This document shows positions 45,311 to 54,801 of a DNA stretch of 64,000 bases, one piece after another. The stretch is from Marinisporobacter balticus. Lineage in GTDB: Bacteria > Bacillota > Clostridia > Peptostreptococcales > Thermotaleaceae. Location of the stretch: positions 1-64,000 of the forward strand of contig NZ_SLWV01000002.1 of assembly GCF_004345705.1 (NCBI RefSeq). Direction: 5' to 3'. The first letter of the stretch is position 1. Each line of letters begins with the position of its first letter. Under the pieces are notes generated by a model. The model searched no databases. It was not told where the DNA came from and saw only the letters and a program-made list of their open reading frames with translations. Made by a program: the position numbers and the translations under genes.

Positions 45311-45811
45311 TTAGATATATAAATAAGGTATTTGTGGCAAGTATATGCCTAACAATTTTGAAAAAATTATATAAATACCAATACTAAAGAAAAGAGATAC
45401 GATGGTATTTATTTTCCATTTTTCCTTGCCATTAATAATGACTAATATAATTTGTAAAAATACAAAGGTTGAAATCACATAGCCTAAATGATCAAATACA
45501 GCTGCATATAAAACACATAGTACACTTGTTTGCATAATCATTTTCCAGTTTAATCGATCATTATCACTTGCTTCCTTTTTTAAACTTTCAAAAGATGCAA
45601 TCGATTGCTTTATATCACTTTTAATAATAAGAATAATGCCTAGCATTACTAAAACACTCGCAAGTATCAATGGATAAATACGAGGGGCATTAGGATTACC
45701 AATAGCTGCTTTCGGAAGCATATAAGCACTCAATCCATAAATCAGAGCAATCATCAAAGTAATGATCCCTGTTAATCCATTAAAATCTAATTTTTTCTTA
45801 ACTTTCTCCAT
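45311..45811 (-). CDS. tctB: tripartite tricarboxylate transporter small membrane subunit TctB
   Basis: About 166 residues, four hydrophobic segments, DUF1468/TctB type (GLSAYMLPKAAIGNPNAPRI, YPLILASVLVMLG). Pairs with TctA. Called by topology and position between tctC and tctA. I use the ATG at 45811 because the GTG two codons upstream overlaps the GGAGAG site. Confidence 0.9.
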   Translation of the reverse strand: MEKVKKKLDFNGLTGIITLMIALIYGLSAYMLPKAAIGNPNAPRIYPLILASVLVMLGIILIIKSDIKQSIASFESLKKEASDNDRLNWKMIMQTSVLCVLYAAVFDHLGYVISTFVFLQIILVIINGKEKWKINTIVSLFFSIGIYIIFSKLLGIYLPQIPYLYI

Positions 45812-45834
45812 TTTCACCTCTCCTTTTTTTTAAT

Positions 45835-45866
45835 AAAAGGATTCGTGTTCAAACACGAACCCTTTT
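45835..45866 (-). terminator. intercistronic hairpin between tctC and tctB
   Basis: A stem of about 14 bp with one mismatch (AAAAGGATTCGTGTT / AACACGAACCCTTTT) and a T-rich tail on the minus strand. Probably a leaky terminator that favours tctC over the membrane subunits. Confidence 0.65.
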
Positions 45867-45872
45867 GTCAAA

Positions 45873-46901
45873 TTATTTTTTAGCCATACCAATTTCTTCT
45901 AGTATTCCTTTATATTGATCATTTGCAGTTCCAAGGAAGTTTTCAAATTCTTCTTGATCCAAATAAGCCTTATCCCATCCATTTTTCTTACAAGCTTCAT
46001 CCCACTCTTTTGTTTCTACCATTTTTGCTAAAGTTTCTCTCCAATATTTTACAGCATGGTCAGGCATTTCTGGTGCTGCAAATAATCCTCTCCAGTTTTC
46101 AAACGTTACATCAATTCCTTGCTCTTTCACTGTTGGAATTTCTGCAAGAACACCTTGACCCACATGTTTATCTGCTGTTTGTGCTAATGCTTTTAATTCT
46201 CCACTTGCAAGCAATTGCTCTACATCACCCAAACCCGTTGATAATAAATCAACATGTCCTCCTAATATCTGTGCAGTTGCTGTACCATCTTGGAAACTGA
46301 TATAATCAATATCCTTAATATTTTCTACCCCAGCAGCTTTTGCTACCATTAAGAATTGAATATGATCCATACTTCCAGCGGATGAATTTCCACCGATTTT
46401 AACACTCTTAGGGTCTGTCTTTAATGCTTCCATTACTTCACTTATTGAAGTGTATTTGGAATCTTTTGGTACTACGAAAACTCCATAATCTGTAATCAAT
46501 CTAGCCAGTGGTGTTGTATCCTTATAACTTAACTCTGTAGAACCATTTAAATTGATTAATAATAGTGGTGGTGAATAAACAGAAATTAAACTATCTGAGC
46601 CTTTCTTCGTCTGCATATACGCAAGATTTATTCCACCGCCACCACCAGATTTGTTTGTGATCGGCATAGGTACAGATACTAAATTTGTATCTTTAAGTAT
46701 CTTAGCAGTTGTACGAATCGTTAAATCCCAGCCACCTCCAGCACCTCCTGGTGCGATAAATTCCATTGCTTTTTTAGGATATTTCTCTGTAGGCTCTTCC
46801 TTTGCAGTTTGTGTATCTTTGCTACCACACCCTGTTAATAAGCCTGCGCCCACTAAACTTACTGCCAAGCCTAGTGCAATGATTTTCTTTTTTATTGCCA
46901 T
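45873..46901 (-). CDS. tctC: tripartite tricarboxylate transporter substrate-binding lipoprotein TctC
   Basis: Extracytoplasmic solute-binding protein. Lipoprotein signal with lipobox LTGC (Cys25). Mature protein opens with YPKKAMEFIAPGGAGGGWD, the usual TctC ligand-site loop, and has GGNSSAGSMDHIQFL. 342 residues. Start behind AAGGAGG and overlapping citX by 10 bp, linking transport to citrate lyase maturation. Confidence 0.95.
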   Translation of the reverse strand: MAIKKKIIALGLAVSLVGAGLLTGCGSKDTQTAKEEPTEKYPKKAMEFIAPGGAGGGWDLTIRTTAKILKDTNLVSVPMPITNKSGGGGGINLAYMQTKKGSDSLISVYSPPLLLINLNGSTELSYKDTTPLARLITDYGVFVVPKDSKYTSISEVMEALKTDPKSVKIGGNSSAGSMDHIQFLMVAKAAGVENIKDIDYISFQDGTATAQILGGHVDLLSTGLGDVEQLLASGELKALAQTADKHVGQGVLAEIPTVKEQGIDVTFENWRGLFAAPEMPDHAVKYWRETLAKMVETKEWDEACKKNGWDKAYLDQEEFENFLGTANDQYKGILEEIGMAKK

Positions 46902-47437
46902 TTTATTTCCTCCTTTTTCTTTTTTATAAAATATGTCTTGGCTATTTTTTCAATAAACGTTAGCATTTCATCCACAGAATGTGCTCTCGTTCTTGAACAT
47001 ACCCAGACATACTCATTACATAGAAAACATTTTCTTTGATCTTTTCCTATTTTTTCTCTACTAACTGCATTGCCTAAAGAATCTATCACATCAAAATCGT
47101 ATATTCTTCCTAACACATCTGTTTCCTCAATCTCTATACAAATCTCTTTCATCTTTACAGCTTCTGTATCTACTATGATAAATGCTTCTGATCCGGTAGA
47201 TTTATTACATATTTCTTCAAATATAATCTTTATTTTTTGTTGATCTAGGAAAGCTTTCAAGACATTCAATCCATTATTAAAGATTTTTCTATATAACTTT
47301 CCATCTTTCTCAGATCCCGGAATATTTAATTTCAATGCAACCAACGTCTTTTCATATTTTTTTATAAGCTTCTTTTGATAATAAAATCGTCTTTCTCTTG
47401 CCTTAAGAATTTCCTCTATATTTTTATTCTCATTCAT
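46892..47437 (-). CDS. citX: holo-citrate lyase synthase CitX (apo-CitD prosthetic-group transferase)
   Basis: Transfers the triphosphoribosyl-dephospho-CoA made by CitG onto the CitD acyl carrier. 181 residues with the CitX pattern: an R-E-R start motif (KARERRFYYQKKLI), VIDSLGNAVSREKIG, and RKCFLCNEYVWVCSRTRAHS. Located between citF and tctC in a complete citrate lyase operon. Confidence 0.9.
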   Translation of the reverse strand: MNENKNIEEILKARERRFYYQKKLIKKYEKTLVALKLNIPGSEKDGKLYRKIFNNGLNVLKAFLDQQKIKIIFEEICNKSTGSEAFIIVDTEAVKMKEICIEIEETDVLGRIYDFDVIDSLGNAVSREKIGKDQRKCFLCNEYVWVCSRTRAHSVDEMLTFIEKIAKTYFIKKKKEEIKWQ

Positions 47438-47448
47438 AAGGCATCTCC

Positions 47449-48987
47449 TTATTTTACTTGCTTAATCACATCAATAATGCTACCATCACGATATTCTACA
47501 ATCCCAACAATCTTTTCTAAATATGCTATAGGTTTTGCTTTTCCCACGATCTTTTGTGCCTTCTCTTTTAGTTCTTCAATTGTAAAGATCGGCAAATCCG
47601 TATTTTTAAATATTTCCAATAAATCTGTTCTTTTTGGATTGATAGCAATTCCTCGATCCGTCACTACTACATCCACTGTTTCTCCAGGTGTAATCACTGT
47701 ATTTACACCATCTACAACTGTTGGAATTCTTCCTCTAATAAGAGGTGCCACAATAATTGATAATTTTGAAGCTGCTGCTGTATCTGAATGTCCTCCCGAT
47801 GCACCTCGGATAACACCATCAGAACCTGTTATTACATTTACATTAAAATCTACATCTATCTCTAATGCACTTAATATAACAATATCTAATTGGTTCGCAA
47901 CACATCCTTTATTATGAGGATTTGCATAAAGAGATGCATCAATTTCATGGTGATTTGGATTTTTCATAATAGATTCACATGCAACTAAATCAAAACTTTG
48001 TACATCAAATAAGTGTTCAATTAATCCTTCTTCATGCATCTGAACCATCGGTTTTGTGATGCCCCCTAATGCAAATCTCGCTTTAATATTTTTACTTTTC
48101 ATTTCTGCTTTGATAAATCTTGTTACAGCTAAAGATGCTCCTCCTGAACCCGTTTGAAATGAAAATCCTTCTTTAAAATAGGGGGAATTTACAATCAATT
48201 TGCTAGCATATTGTGCGATTAATAATTCTTTTGGGTTCTTTGTAAAACGCGTTGCCCCTGAAGCAATGCCACTTGGATCTCCCACAGCATCCACCTTTAT
48301 AACATAATCTACATCTGTTTGTGAAATGCTCGCTGGGTAATTCGGATAAGCTACTAAATCATCTGTAATCAATACTACTTGATCAGCATAAGCTGCATCA
48401 ACTTTTGCATAACCTAGCGAACCACAAATCGTATTCGCTCCTTTTCCACTAGCGTTTCCATATTCATCACATGAAGGCACTCCTAAAAATGCAACATCAA
48501 TTTTTATTTCACCTGCTTCAATGGCTCTTGCTCTTCCCCCATGAGAACGAATCACAATGGGTTTTTCCATTAATCCATTAGAAATTGCCTCCGCTAATCT
48601 ACCTCTTATACCACTTGTATGAATTCCTGTAATCACGCCATTTTTTATATGCTCTACTAATGATTCATGAATATTTGAAAGAGAACTTGGCACAATCGTA
48701 ATATCTTTTATCCCCATTTGTGCAATTTTCTCTACGATACTATTGAGAATATAATCTCCATCTCTAAAATGATGGTGAAAAGAAATGGTCATACCCGTTT
48801 TTAATCCAGCTTTTTGAATCAATTCTTCTATACTATTTACTAGCTTATTTTCACTAGGCTTTACTTGCTTTAATAAAGGGGCTATTTTTCTACCAGTAGG
48901 CTCTTTCTCAAAAGGCGTAGCATAATTAATTACCGTATCATACCAAACAATATTCTCTGGAATTTCTCGTTCAATTGCATTCTTCAT
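47449..48987 (-). CDS. citF: citrate lyase alpha subunit CitF
   Basis: Citrate:acetyl-ACP transferase subunit, 512 residues, forming with CitE and CitD the complex that splits citrate to acetate and oxaloacetate. Conserved GMTISFHHHFRDGDYILN, IRSHGGRARAIEAGE, FQTGSGGASLAVTRF and VITGSDGVIRGASGGHSDTA. It lies 1 bp downstream of citE. Confidence 0.97.
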   Translation of the reverse strand: MKNAIEREIPENIVWYDTVINYATPFEKEPTGRKIAPLLKQVKPSENKLVNSIEELIQKAGLKTGMTISFHHHFRDGDYILNSIVEKIAQMGIKDITIVPSSLSNIHESLVEHIKNGVITGIHTSGIRGRLAEAISNGLMEKPIVIRSHGGRARAIEAGEIKIDVAFLGVPSCDEYGNASGKGANTICGSLGYAKVDAAYADQVVLITDDLVAYPNYPASISQTDVDYVIKVDAVGDPSGIASGATRFTKNPKELLIAQYASKLIVNSPYFKEGFSFQTGSGGASLAVTRFIKAEMKSKNIKARFALGGITKPMVQMHEEGLIEHLFDVQSFDLVACESIMKNPNHHEIDASLYANPHNKGCVANQLDIVILSALEIDVDFNVNVITGSDGVIRGASGGHSDTAAASKLSIIVAPLIRGRIPTVVDGVNTVITPGETVDVVVTDRGIAINPKRTDLLEIFKNTDLPIFTIEELKEKAQKIVGKAKPIAYLEKIVGIVEYRDGSIIDVIKQVK

Positions 48988-48988
48988 T

Positions 48989-49876
48989 TTACTCGCCCTC
49001 CTTTATAAGCCCTGACATTTTTGCTAGTTCTAATACGCGTTCTGCCCTTTCTACAATTGGCTTATCAATCATTTTTCCATTTAAAGATATAACCCCTGCG
49101 CCTTTTTCATTCGCTTCTTTAATAGCTTTCATTACTTTTTTTGCATGATCAATTTCCTTCTCAGTAGGCGCATATATTTCATGCACTGGCCCGATTTGTC
49201 TTGGATTGATAATTGATTTACCATCAAATCCAAGCTGTTTTATAAGCTTAACTTCTTCACGGAAGCCTTCTTCATTATCCACATCAGAATAAACTGTATC
49301 TAGTGCATAAATTCCTGCTGCACGCGCGGCTGTTAATATTTGACTTCTTGCCAATAATAATTCTATTCCTCCTGGACTTCTCTTTGTTTTCATATTTGTA
49401 ACATAATCTTCTGCGCCTAGCGCAATGCCCATTAATCTTTTACTCGCGGTAGCAATTTCTACCGCATTGATTACCCCTAAAGGGCTTTCAATCGCACCCA
49501 TCATTTTTGTCGATCCAATTTCTTTTTCGATTTTTTTTTCTACTTCTTCTATAATCTTTTCTACTTCAGTCACGTCTTGTGCGGTTTCTGTCTTAGGTAG
49601 ACGAATCACATCCACCCCAGCACGCACCATCGCTTCTATATCTGCACGTCCATAAGGTGAATCTAAGCCATTGATTCTTACGACAATTTCCATTCCTTCA
49701 TAATCCATTGACTTCACTGCATTATATACGAGTAATCTTGCACAATCTTTTTCTGAAAGAGCGATAGAATCTTCTAAATCAAACATTAATGAATCTGCAC
49801 CATAAATATGTGCATCTGTTAACATACCAGGGTTATTACCAGGAACATACATCATCGTTCTTCTTAGTTTTTGCAT
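48989..49876 (-). CDS. citE: citrate lyase beta subunit CitE
   Basis: Citryl-ACP lyase that releases oxaloacetate. N-terminus RRTMMYVPGNNPGMLTDA, DSLMFDLEDSIALSEKD (Mg ligands), VVRINGLDSPYG, and GAIESPLGVINAVEIA. 295 residues. Immediately downstream of citD with 0 bp gap. Confidence 0.97.
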   Translation of the reverse strand: MQKLRRTMMYVPGNNPGMLTDAHIYGADSLMFDLEDSIALSEKDCARLLVYNAVKSMDYEGMEIVVRINGLDSPYGRADIEAMVRAGVDVIRLPKTETAQDVTEVEKIIEEVEKKIEKEIGSTKMMGAIESPLGVINAVEIATASKRLMGIALGAEDYVTNMKTKRSPGGIELLLARSQILTAARAAGIYALDTVYSDVDNEEGFREEVKLIKQLGFDGKSIINPRQIGPVHEIYAPTEKEIDHAKKVMKAIKEANEKGAGVISLNGKMIDKPIVERAERVLELAKMSGLIKEGE

Positions 49877-50173
49877 CTATAATAACCCCCAATCTAATTC
49901 ATTTTCTTTCAATATGCTACGCATAACAGCACTTTGTACACGTGCACGAATGGTACAGTCTAATGCGCCGCGATCCATCGCGCGAACAACAACATTGATT
50001 ATATCCATTTCCTTTAATGTCTTTAAAATCACTCCCTCGATTTGCTCTCCAAATTGTTTTTCAACCGTACTATTAAGAAAAATTTTAATTCCTGCTTCTT
50101 CATTTTTCTCTATTATCACATGAATATCGCTAGATTCCATTGTTCCAGCCATTCCAGTTTTGATAATTTCCAC
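49877..50173 (-). CDS. citD: citrate lyase acyl carrier protein CitD
   Basis: Small carrier that holds the phosphoribosyl-dephospho-CoA group on a serine. The chosen GTG start at 50173 gives a 98-residue protein opening MEIIKTGMAGTMESSD, with Ser14 at the known attachment position of the family. A GTG three codons upstream overlaps the ribosome binding site. C-terminus VQSAVMRSI. Confidence 0.95.
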   Translation of the reverse strand: MEIIKTGMAGTMESSDIHVIIEKNEEAGIKIFLNSTVEKQFGEQIEGVILKTLKEMDIINVVVRAMDRGALDCTIRARVQSAVMRSILKENELDWGLL

Positions 50174-50189
50174 ATAAATCACCTCTTTA

Positions 50190-51254
50190 TCAGTGTCTTT
50201 TCTTGCATTTTTGTATTTTATGAATAATTTTTTTCCCCTCTTCTGAAGCTAAAAAAGTATATGTAGCCTCAGGAACAAAAGAGTTTATCTTTTCAATATT
50301 CCCCGTTGCTATAAAATCTCTCACTTTCGATGCACTAATGGTCCCATCTTCTATTGCTTTTCTTGCGATTTCTTTTACATCAATCCCATATTGTGGTAAT
50401 ATCATTTTCATGACTTGGTTGTATTGATGCGTCGTTTCACAATAAGGTTCTTCTCCAACATATCTTTGATGTATCCCTAGACTTGGTCCAATATACTTTG
50501 CAAATATTTTTAGATCTAGTGTTGCATGTATTTTAACGATTTCACTTTTTTCTTTTATGAAATAAGAGGGAAATGTAGCATTTGAGATAATATAATCTCC
50601 GCCTTCATGCAGTGTAATATTTTTTATATGTTTTGTTCCTTCTGTTATCAATTGCTTGCGCACACTATAAGGAAAACTAGAAATATCAGAAGATACCATA
50701 AAAACATGTACATGGTCACTTTCTTTTGATGCCCTTTCAATTAAATAAAGATGACCATTCGTAAACGGATTAGCATTCATAACAATCGCACTTATTTTAT
50801 CTCCTGATACTTCATGCTTTGATAACCGATCTAAATAACTTTTGATCCCATCCATTTTATTTTCCATTAAAATCACTTTTTCATTTACTTCTTCAATCTT
50901 ATGAAATCCCATAAATTGAAAACTTTTTTGTGCTGTTGGTTTTGTATATACAAACAAATGACTTCTTTCTCTCATGTATTGCATACGGACTAACGTATCC
51001 ATTAATAGATTCAATACACTTGTTCCTTGATAATCTTGATCTATAGCGATACATCTTAAAGTGTTTCCCTTAATAGACCCGGTTGCAATCAAATTTTCTC
51101 CATCATACACGCCCACACTATCCTCTAGTCCTATATCAAGAGTGAGATCATTTTTTTCTAATAGATCTAGTACTTGTTTTTTTGTCTTTTTTTCATCCAT
51201 ATAAATTTTTTCAACTGTAAAATCTTTTGTAACTGTAAAGCCTTCATATATCAT
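50190..51254 (-). CDS. citC: citrate lyase ligase CitC
   Basis: Acetate:SH-citrate lyase ligase, which activates the complex by acetylating the CitD prosthetic group with ATP. N-terminal GNAT-like domain, then a nucleotidyltransferase domain with VMNANPFTNGHLYLIERA (HxGH-like) and ISASKVRDFIA. 354 residues, ATG behind AAGGAG. First gene after the terminator-containing leader. Confidence 0.95.
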   Translation of the reverse strand: MIYEGFTVTKDFTVEKIYMDEKKTKKQVLDLLEKNDLTLDIGLEDSVGVYDGENLIATGSIKGNTLRCIAIDQDYQGTSVLNLLMDTLVRMQYMRERSHLFVYTKPTAQKSFQFMGFHKIEEVNEKVILMENKMDGIKSYLDRLSKHEVSGDKISAIVMNANPFTNGHLYLIERASKESDHVHVFMVSSDISSFPYSVRKQLITEGTKHIKNITLHEGGDYIISNATFPSYFIKEKSEIVKIHATLDLKIFAKYIGPSLGIHQRYVGEEPYCETTHQYNQVMKMILPQYGIDVKEIARKAIEDGTISASKVRDFIATGNIEKINSFVPEATYTFLASEEGKKIIHKIQKCKKRH

Positions 51255-51287
51255 ATTTATTTCTCCTTATTAAAAACAAAAATCAAA

Positions 51288-51331
51288 AAAGGTCAACATA
51301 TAAAATTCAAAAATTTTATATGTTGACCTTT
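51288..51331 (-). terminator. intrinsic terminator in the citC leader (attenuator candidate)
   Basis: A 20-bp perfect stem (51288-51307 and 51312-51331) with a 4-nt loop, followed by TTTTTTGATTTTTG on the minus strand. It lies between the promoter at 51491-51519 and the citC start at 51254, so it must be bypassed for operon expression, unless it only serves citG. Confidence 0.8.
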
Positions 51332-51424
51332 GAAAGCATAATCATTCATTATCTCTCGCCTTGTCAAACAATAGGATTCAATTGTATTAAAACACTCGTC
51401 ATATTTCCAACAGCCTTATCTTAT

Positions 51425-51450
51425 TGATAGTCTACACCATGTATCTATCA
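51425..51450 (-). promoter_or_regulatory. leader stem-loop upstream of the citC attenuator
   Basis: TGATAG and CTATCA pair around an inner TAC/GTA stem and a short loop. Located about 35 nt into the predicted leader RNA; could be the sensing or protein-binding part of an attenuation device. I cannot match it to a known riboswitch. Confidence 0.4.
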
Positions 51451-51469
51451 CAAGCTTAAGTTTTTTGTA

Positions 51470-51484
51470 TTGGAAACGTTTTCT
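51470..51484 (-). promoter_or_regulatory. CcpA-binding cre site of the cit operon
   Basis: Plus-strand TTGGAAACGTTTTCT is a full match to the catabolite responsive element consensus WTGNAANCGNWNNCW. It sits at about +1 to +15 of the predicted start, a position from which CcpA represses. This fits glucose repression of citrate use. Confidence 0.75.
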
Positions 51485-51490
51485 AACTAG

Positions 51491-51519
51491 ATTATACTAC
51501 ACCTTTTTTTTAAATACAA
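51491..51519 (-). promoter_or_regulatory. sigma-A promoter of the citC-citX-tct operon
   Basis: Minus strand TTGTAT (51514-51519), 17-bp spacer, TATAAT (51491-51496). Predicted start near 51484 gives a leader of about 230 nt before citC. Confidence 0.7.
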
Positions 51520-51544
51520 TACTTTTTTATCAAATTTCTATAAA

Positions 51545-52414
51545 TTATATTTGTTCCACTAAATATAACATAATGGTAATCGCCAACAAATCAGCTGCAC
51601 CACCAGGACTTACCCAATGATTTATGCACCATTTATCGAATTCCTCAATATTTTCTAATCCGTTTTTAGAAAAAACTCCCCCTTGTTCAAAAACTATTTT
51701 TGCACGTGCTTGTACTTTTTGTAGCATGTCTAAATCGTGTCTTCCGAGAATATTAGAATCTTCAGTATGTACCATTAAACATAACAACACCTGTATCAAT
51801 CGCTCATTAAAGGTTCCTTTTTTAGATTTCATTAATCCTTTTAGTAAAGGTAGTCCATAGGTGCAAACCGTTTGAAATCCAGAAGCTACTTCTCCTCTTA
51901 TACCGGTTATTCCATGTTTTACATATAATTGTTCACCATAAGTCAATGCTTTACCAAAATCTTTTTTCTTTAATTCCTGATCTACTAAGTCCTTAGTCAT
52001 AAGTTTTACTTGATTGCAAATATCATAAGCTAACCAACGATCTCTCTTTTTCTCTTGATAAAGAGATCCTATCGCAGCTGCTATAATTCCCAATGAAAAA
52101 ATGAGACCTTTATGGGTATTAACTCCGTTCGTCACAGCAAACATTTTTTCTTCGCCGCTCCTACCTATAGGACGAATAGCATGAAGTAATTCTTTTAGAT
52201 CTCCCTTATATGCTATTCCCGTCAATGTAGCATCATAAAAGATCTGTCCTAACACAATACTACTGTCAATAAATGTAAAAAAATCCATATCCCTATGCGC
52301 ACCATTATTTTTCCGATCTACAAGGCCTGGTTTTGGTGTAGTAGATACTTCATATAAAAGGGCGCGAACAGCAATCGACTCTATGTCCCTTGCAAATTTT
52401 TCTTGATCTTTCAT
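51545..52414 (-). CDS. citG: triphosphoribosyl-dephospho-CoA synthase CitG
   Basis: Makes the prosthetic-group precursor of CitD from dephospho-CoA and ATP. 289 residues with RALLYEVSTTPKPGLVDRKN, NGAHRDMDFFTFIDSS, GVNTHKGLIFSLGI and, near the C-terminus, HWVSPGGAADLLAIT. I start at the ATG at 52414, seven bases after AGGAGA. It precedes the operon promoter, so it is transcribed separately or reads into the leader terminator. Confidence 0.94.
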   Translation of the reverse strand: MKDQEKFARDIESIAVRALLYEVSTTPKPGLVDRKNNGAHRDMDFFTFIDSSIVLGQIFYDATLTGIAYKGDLKELLHAIRPIGRSGEEKMFAVTNGVNTHKGLIFSLGIIAAAIGSLYQEKKRDRWLAYDICNQVKLMTKDLVDQELKKKDFGKALTYGEQLYVKHGITGIRGEVASGFQTVCTYGLPLLKGLMKSKKGTFNERLIQVLLCLMVHTEDSNILGRHDLDMLQKVQARAKIVFEQGGVFSKNGLENIEEFDKWCINHWVSPGGAADLLAITIMLYLVEQI

Positions 52415-52654
52415 GTAATCTCTCCTAATTTTCACAGATTTCAAACTACAAATTTTCTTTTATCATATATGATTATTTAAAATTTTTCAATAATGCTTCT
52501 TAGAGATCAAAAAATATTGCTCGTAAATTAGAAATACTATTTTGTAAAAAATATTGAAATAGCGCATTAAGTAGTTATAATAGTAAATAAGAGAAATGTT
52601 GTTTGGATTTTCAAATTTTCTATAAAAAATATAATTGAAATAGAGGGATATTTT

Positions 52655-52795
52655 ATGTTATTACTAACAAAACAAGATATAAAAAAAGTATTCACGATGA
52701 GAGATGCGATCAAAGCAAATAAAGCAGCCTTTAAACTTTACACTGATAAGAAAAGAATCGTCCCTCTAAGGACGAATATCTGTTTTACTAGATAA
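52655..52795 (+). pseudogene. 5' remnant of an ornithine cyclodeaminase/alanine dehydrogenase-family gene
   Basis: A plus-strand 46-codon frame starting MLLLTKQDIKKVFTMRDAI and reaching KKRIVPLRTNI. This is the N-terminal pattern of the mu-crystallin/ornithine cyclodeaminase family, normally about 320 residues. The frame closes with TAA just after the PLRTNI motif and the rest of the gene is absent, so this is a truncated remnant at the boundary of the Bce-type module. Confidence 0.75.
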
Positions 52796-52831
52796 TAGCG
52801 GTCTTTTTTTATCTTCAAGTATTCTTTCAAT

Positions 52832-54799
52832 TTATTTCACGATCCTTGAATATTGTCCCTTCGTAATGAAATAGAATATGCTATACACAATAGCATATAT
52901 GCCATACATCACAGCTGAACATAAAAGCACGGTAGAATAAGAGTTTTCATCTGCTATCATATTGGAAAAAACCAAGGTGTCTGCTGACTTCATCGCAAAA
53001 ATACTGTGAACGATTCCGACTAGCAATGGTATCAAAAACACTGGAATCAATCGCTTAGCAATCACTCTTTTCTCCATATAATCATCCATACCAATTTTTC
53101 TTAACATTCTATATTGATGTCTTTCTTCCTCTGCCGCCATGATCTGCTTAAAGTACAGCAAGCTAGCAGTCATCAGTATAAATACGCCCCCCATAAAGAA
53201 GCCGATAAAGCACACCAACCCAAAGGTTTGTAAAGATTCATCATAAAGCGTATATGCCGTCCTAAAACTGCCTGTATTACCAGATAATATTTGGGTTAAT
53301 TCACGGTTTAGCTCTGGTGAACTCAAAGGTTGTTGATATTTAAATACCGTTACCTTGTCATATGGTGCTCCACCCTCATTTGTATCGGTTATATCTCCAC
53401 TATTTAAAAGTATATCAAAATCAGCATCATTGATTACAATTGTATGAATTGCACCAAAGGATAAAATACCTGCTCTTATTGTTGCTGTAACTTTCAAGGC
53501 TTCATCTGTAAAAGTAAGCGCCTGACCCGTTATTGCATCTGCTATATTATCAATCATAAACGGATAAACATAGATTGCCTCACCAGATTTTATGCTAACA
53601 GTTTTGTAATCACATCTGGTTATAGACATAAGCTTATTATATATAGATTCAGAATATACTCTGAAATAATCGTCCTTACTTATATTGAAGGATGAATTCT
53701 TAATCCTAAGAACATCTGCACTAGGTGAACATGTATATCTTTGAGCGGTAAACTCCTCAATAATTTCATTTCCATGTGCTTCAAAAGCAGCTTCTACATC
53801 ACCCAACAATTCTTCCTGTCCACCATAGAAATACATATCATACCCTAATTGTTCATATGTATTATTTTCAATATTATTGTATAGAGTATATCCTGTAGCA
53901 ATAGCCGTTGTAGCAACTGCAGATAGAACAGCTATTGTGGCCATAACCATAGCTATAGACTTCACCCTATGGTAAAAAGCAGATACAGATATTAAATTAA
54001 CGCCTCTGTAATAGTTGCTCTTTTTACTTTTTATCAAATTTAATACCTTTGGCAGTCCACCCCAAAAGAATAAATATGTTCCTGTAACAACCAGAAAAAG
54101 AACAGGAATAGCTGCATTTACAACGATTCTAACATTAGAACTTGACGCTAAATAATAACCTGCTCCGATTAGTATAAGGGATAAAATCAAGACGATTACT
54201 GAGCCCTTTGATCTACCCTCAGATACTTTATGGGCCTTGAACAAATCAACCAGTTCAAATTTATTAATAACTCTTAGTCCCGATAAACCCATCACGCAAA
54301 ATATGGACATAAATATGATAGTTGTAATATAAGCAGCTTTAGGCGCTATTGTAAATTCTATTTTACCTGTAAAGGATGCCAAAGAAATATCTAGTAAAAT
54401 CATTGCCATCAGCTTAGAAAAAAATATCCCTACGCCAATCCCAATAATCAGGGCTATAGTACCTACAATTATAGTTTCAAGAAATATCAGTCTACCAATT
54501 CTACCATTTGTCATTCCAAATAATGCATAGGTTGATATTTCCCTTTTTCTTGCCTTAATAAAACTGTTATTGGAGCTTATCAAAAAAAACATCACAAATA
54601 CTATTATGATAATACCAAAGCTTTTAAGTAATGCTTTGTATCTGTCATCGTATGTAAATGCCATTAGTACATATTTGTTCTGCATCAATGCAAAGAAGGT
54701 ATATGCGGTAAACACGCTAAAACTTAATGAAAAAAAATACATTGCATATTTTTTAAAGTTTCTTTTTATATTGGATAGGGCTAATGTGGTTAGCTTCAT
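52832..54799 (-). CDS. BceB-type ABC transporter permease (antimicrobial peptide resistance)
   Basis: 655 residues with ten predicted membrane spans and the large extracellular domain between spans 7 and 8 (about 305-535) that defines BceB/VraG permeases. It opens LALSNIKRNFKKYAMYFFSLSFSV, the FtsX-like start of this family. Works with the ATPase encoded upstream to release or sense cell-wall-active peptides of the bacitracin/lantibiotic type; the specific drug is not predictable. Confidence 0.93.
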   Translation of the reverse strand: MKLTTLALSNIKRNFKKYAMYFFSLSFSVFTAYTFFALMQNKYVLMAFTYDDRYKALLKSFGIIIIVFVMFFLISSNNSFIKARKREISTYALFGMTNGRIGRLIFLETIIVGTIALIIGIGVGIFFSKLMAMILLDISLASFTGKIEFTIAPKAAYITTIIFMSIFCVMGLSGLRVINKFELVDLFKAHKVSEGRSKGSVIVLILSLILIGAGYYLASSSNVRIVVNAAIPVLFLVVTGTYLFFWGGLPKVLNLIKSKKSNYYRGVNLISVSAFYHRVKSIAMVMATIAVLSAVATTAIATGYTLYNNIENNTYEQLGYDMYFYGGQEELLGDVEAAFEAHGNEIIEEFTAQRYTCSPSADVLRIKNSSFNISKDDYFRVYSESIYNKLMSITRCDYKTVSIKSGEAIYVYPFMIDNIADAITGQALTFTDEALKVTATIRAGILSFGAIHTIVINDADFDILLNSGDITDTNEGGAPYDKVTVFKYQQPLSSPELNRELTQILSGNTGSFRTAYTLYDESLQTFGLVCFIGFFMGGVFILMTASLLYFKQIMAAEEERHQYRMLRKIGMDDYMEKRVIAKRLIPVFLIPLLVGIVHSIFAMKSADTLVFSNMIADENSYSTVLLCSAVMYGIYAIVYSIFYFITKGQYSRIVK

Positions 54800-54801
54800 T
54801 T

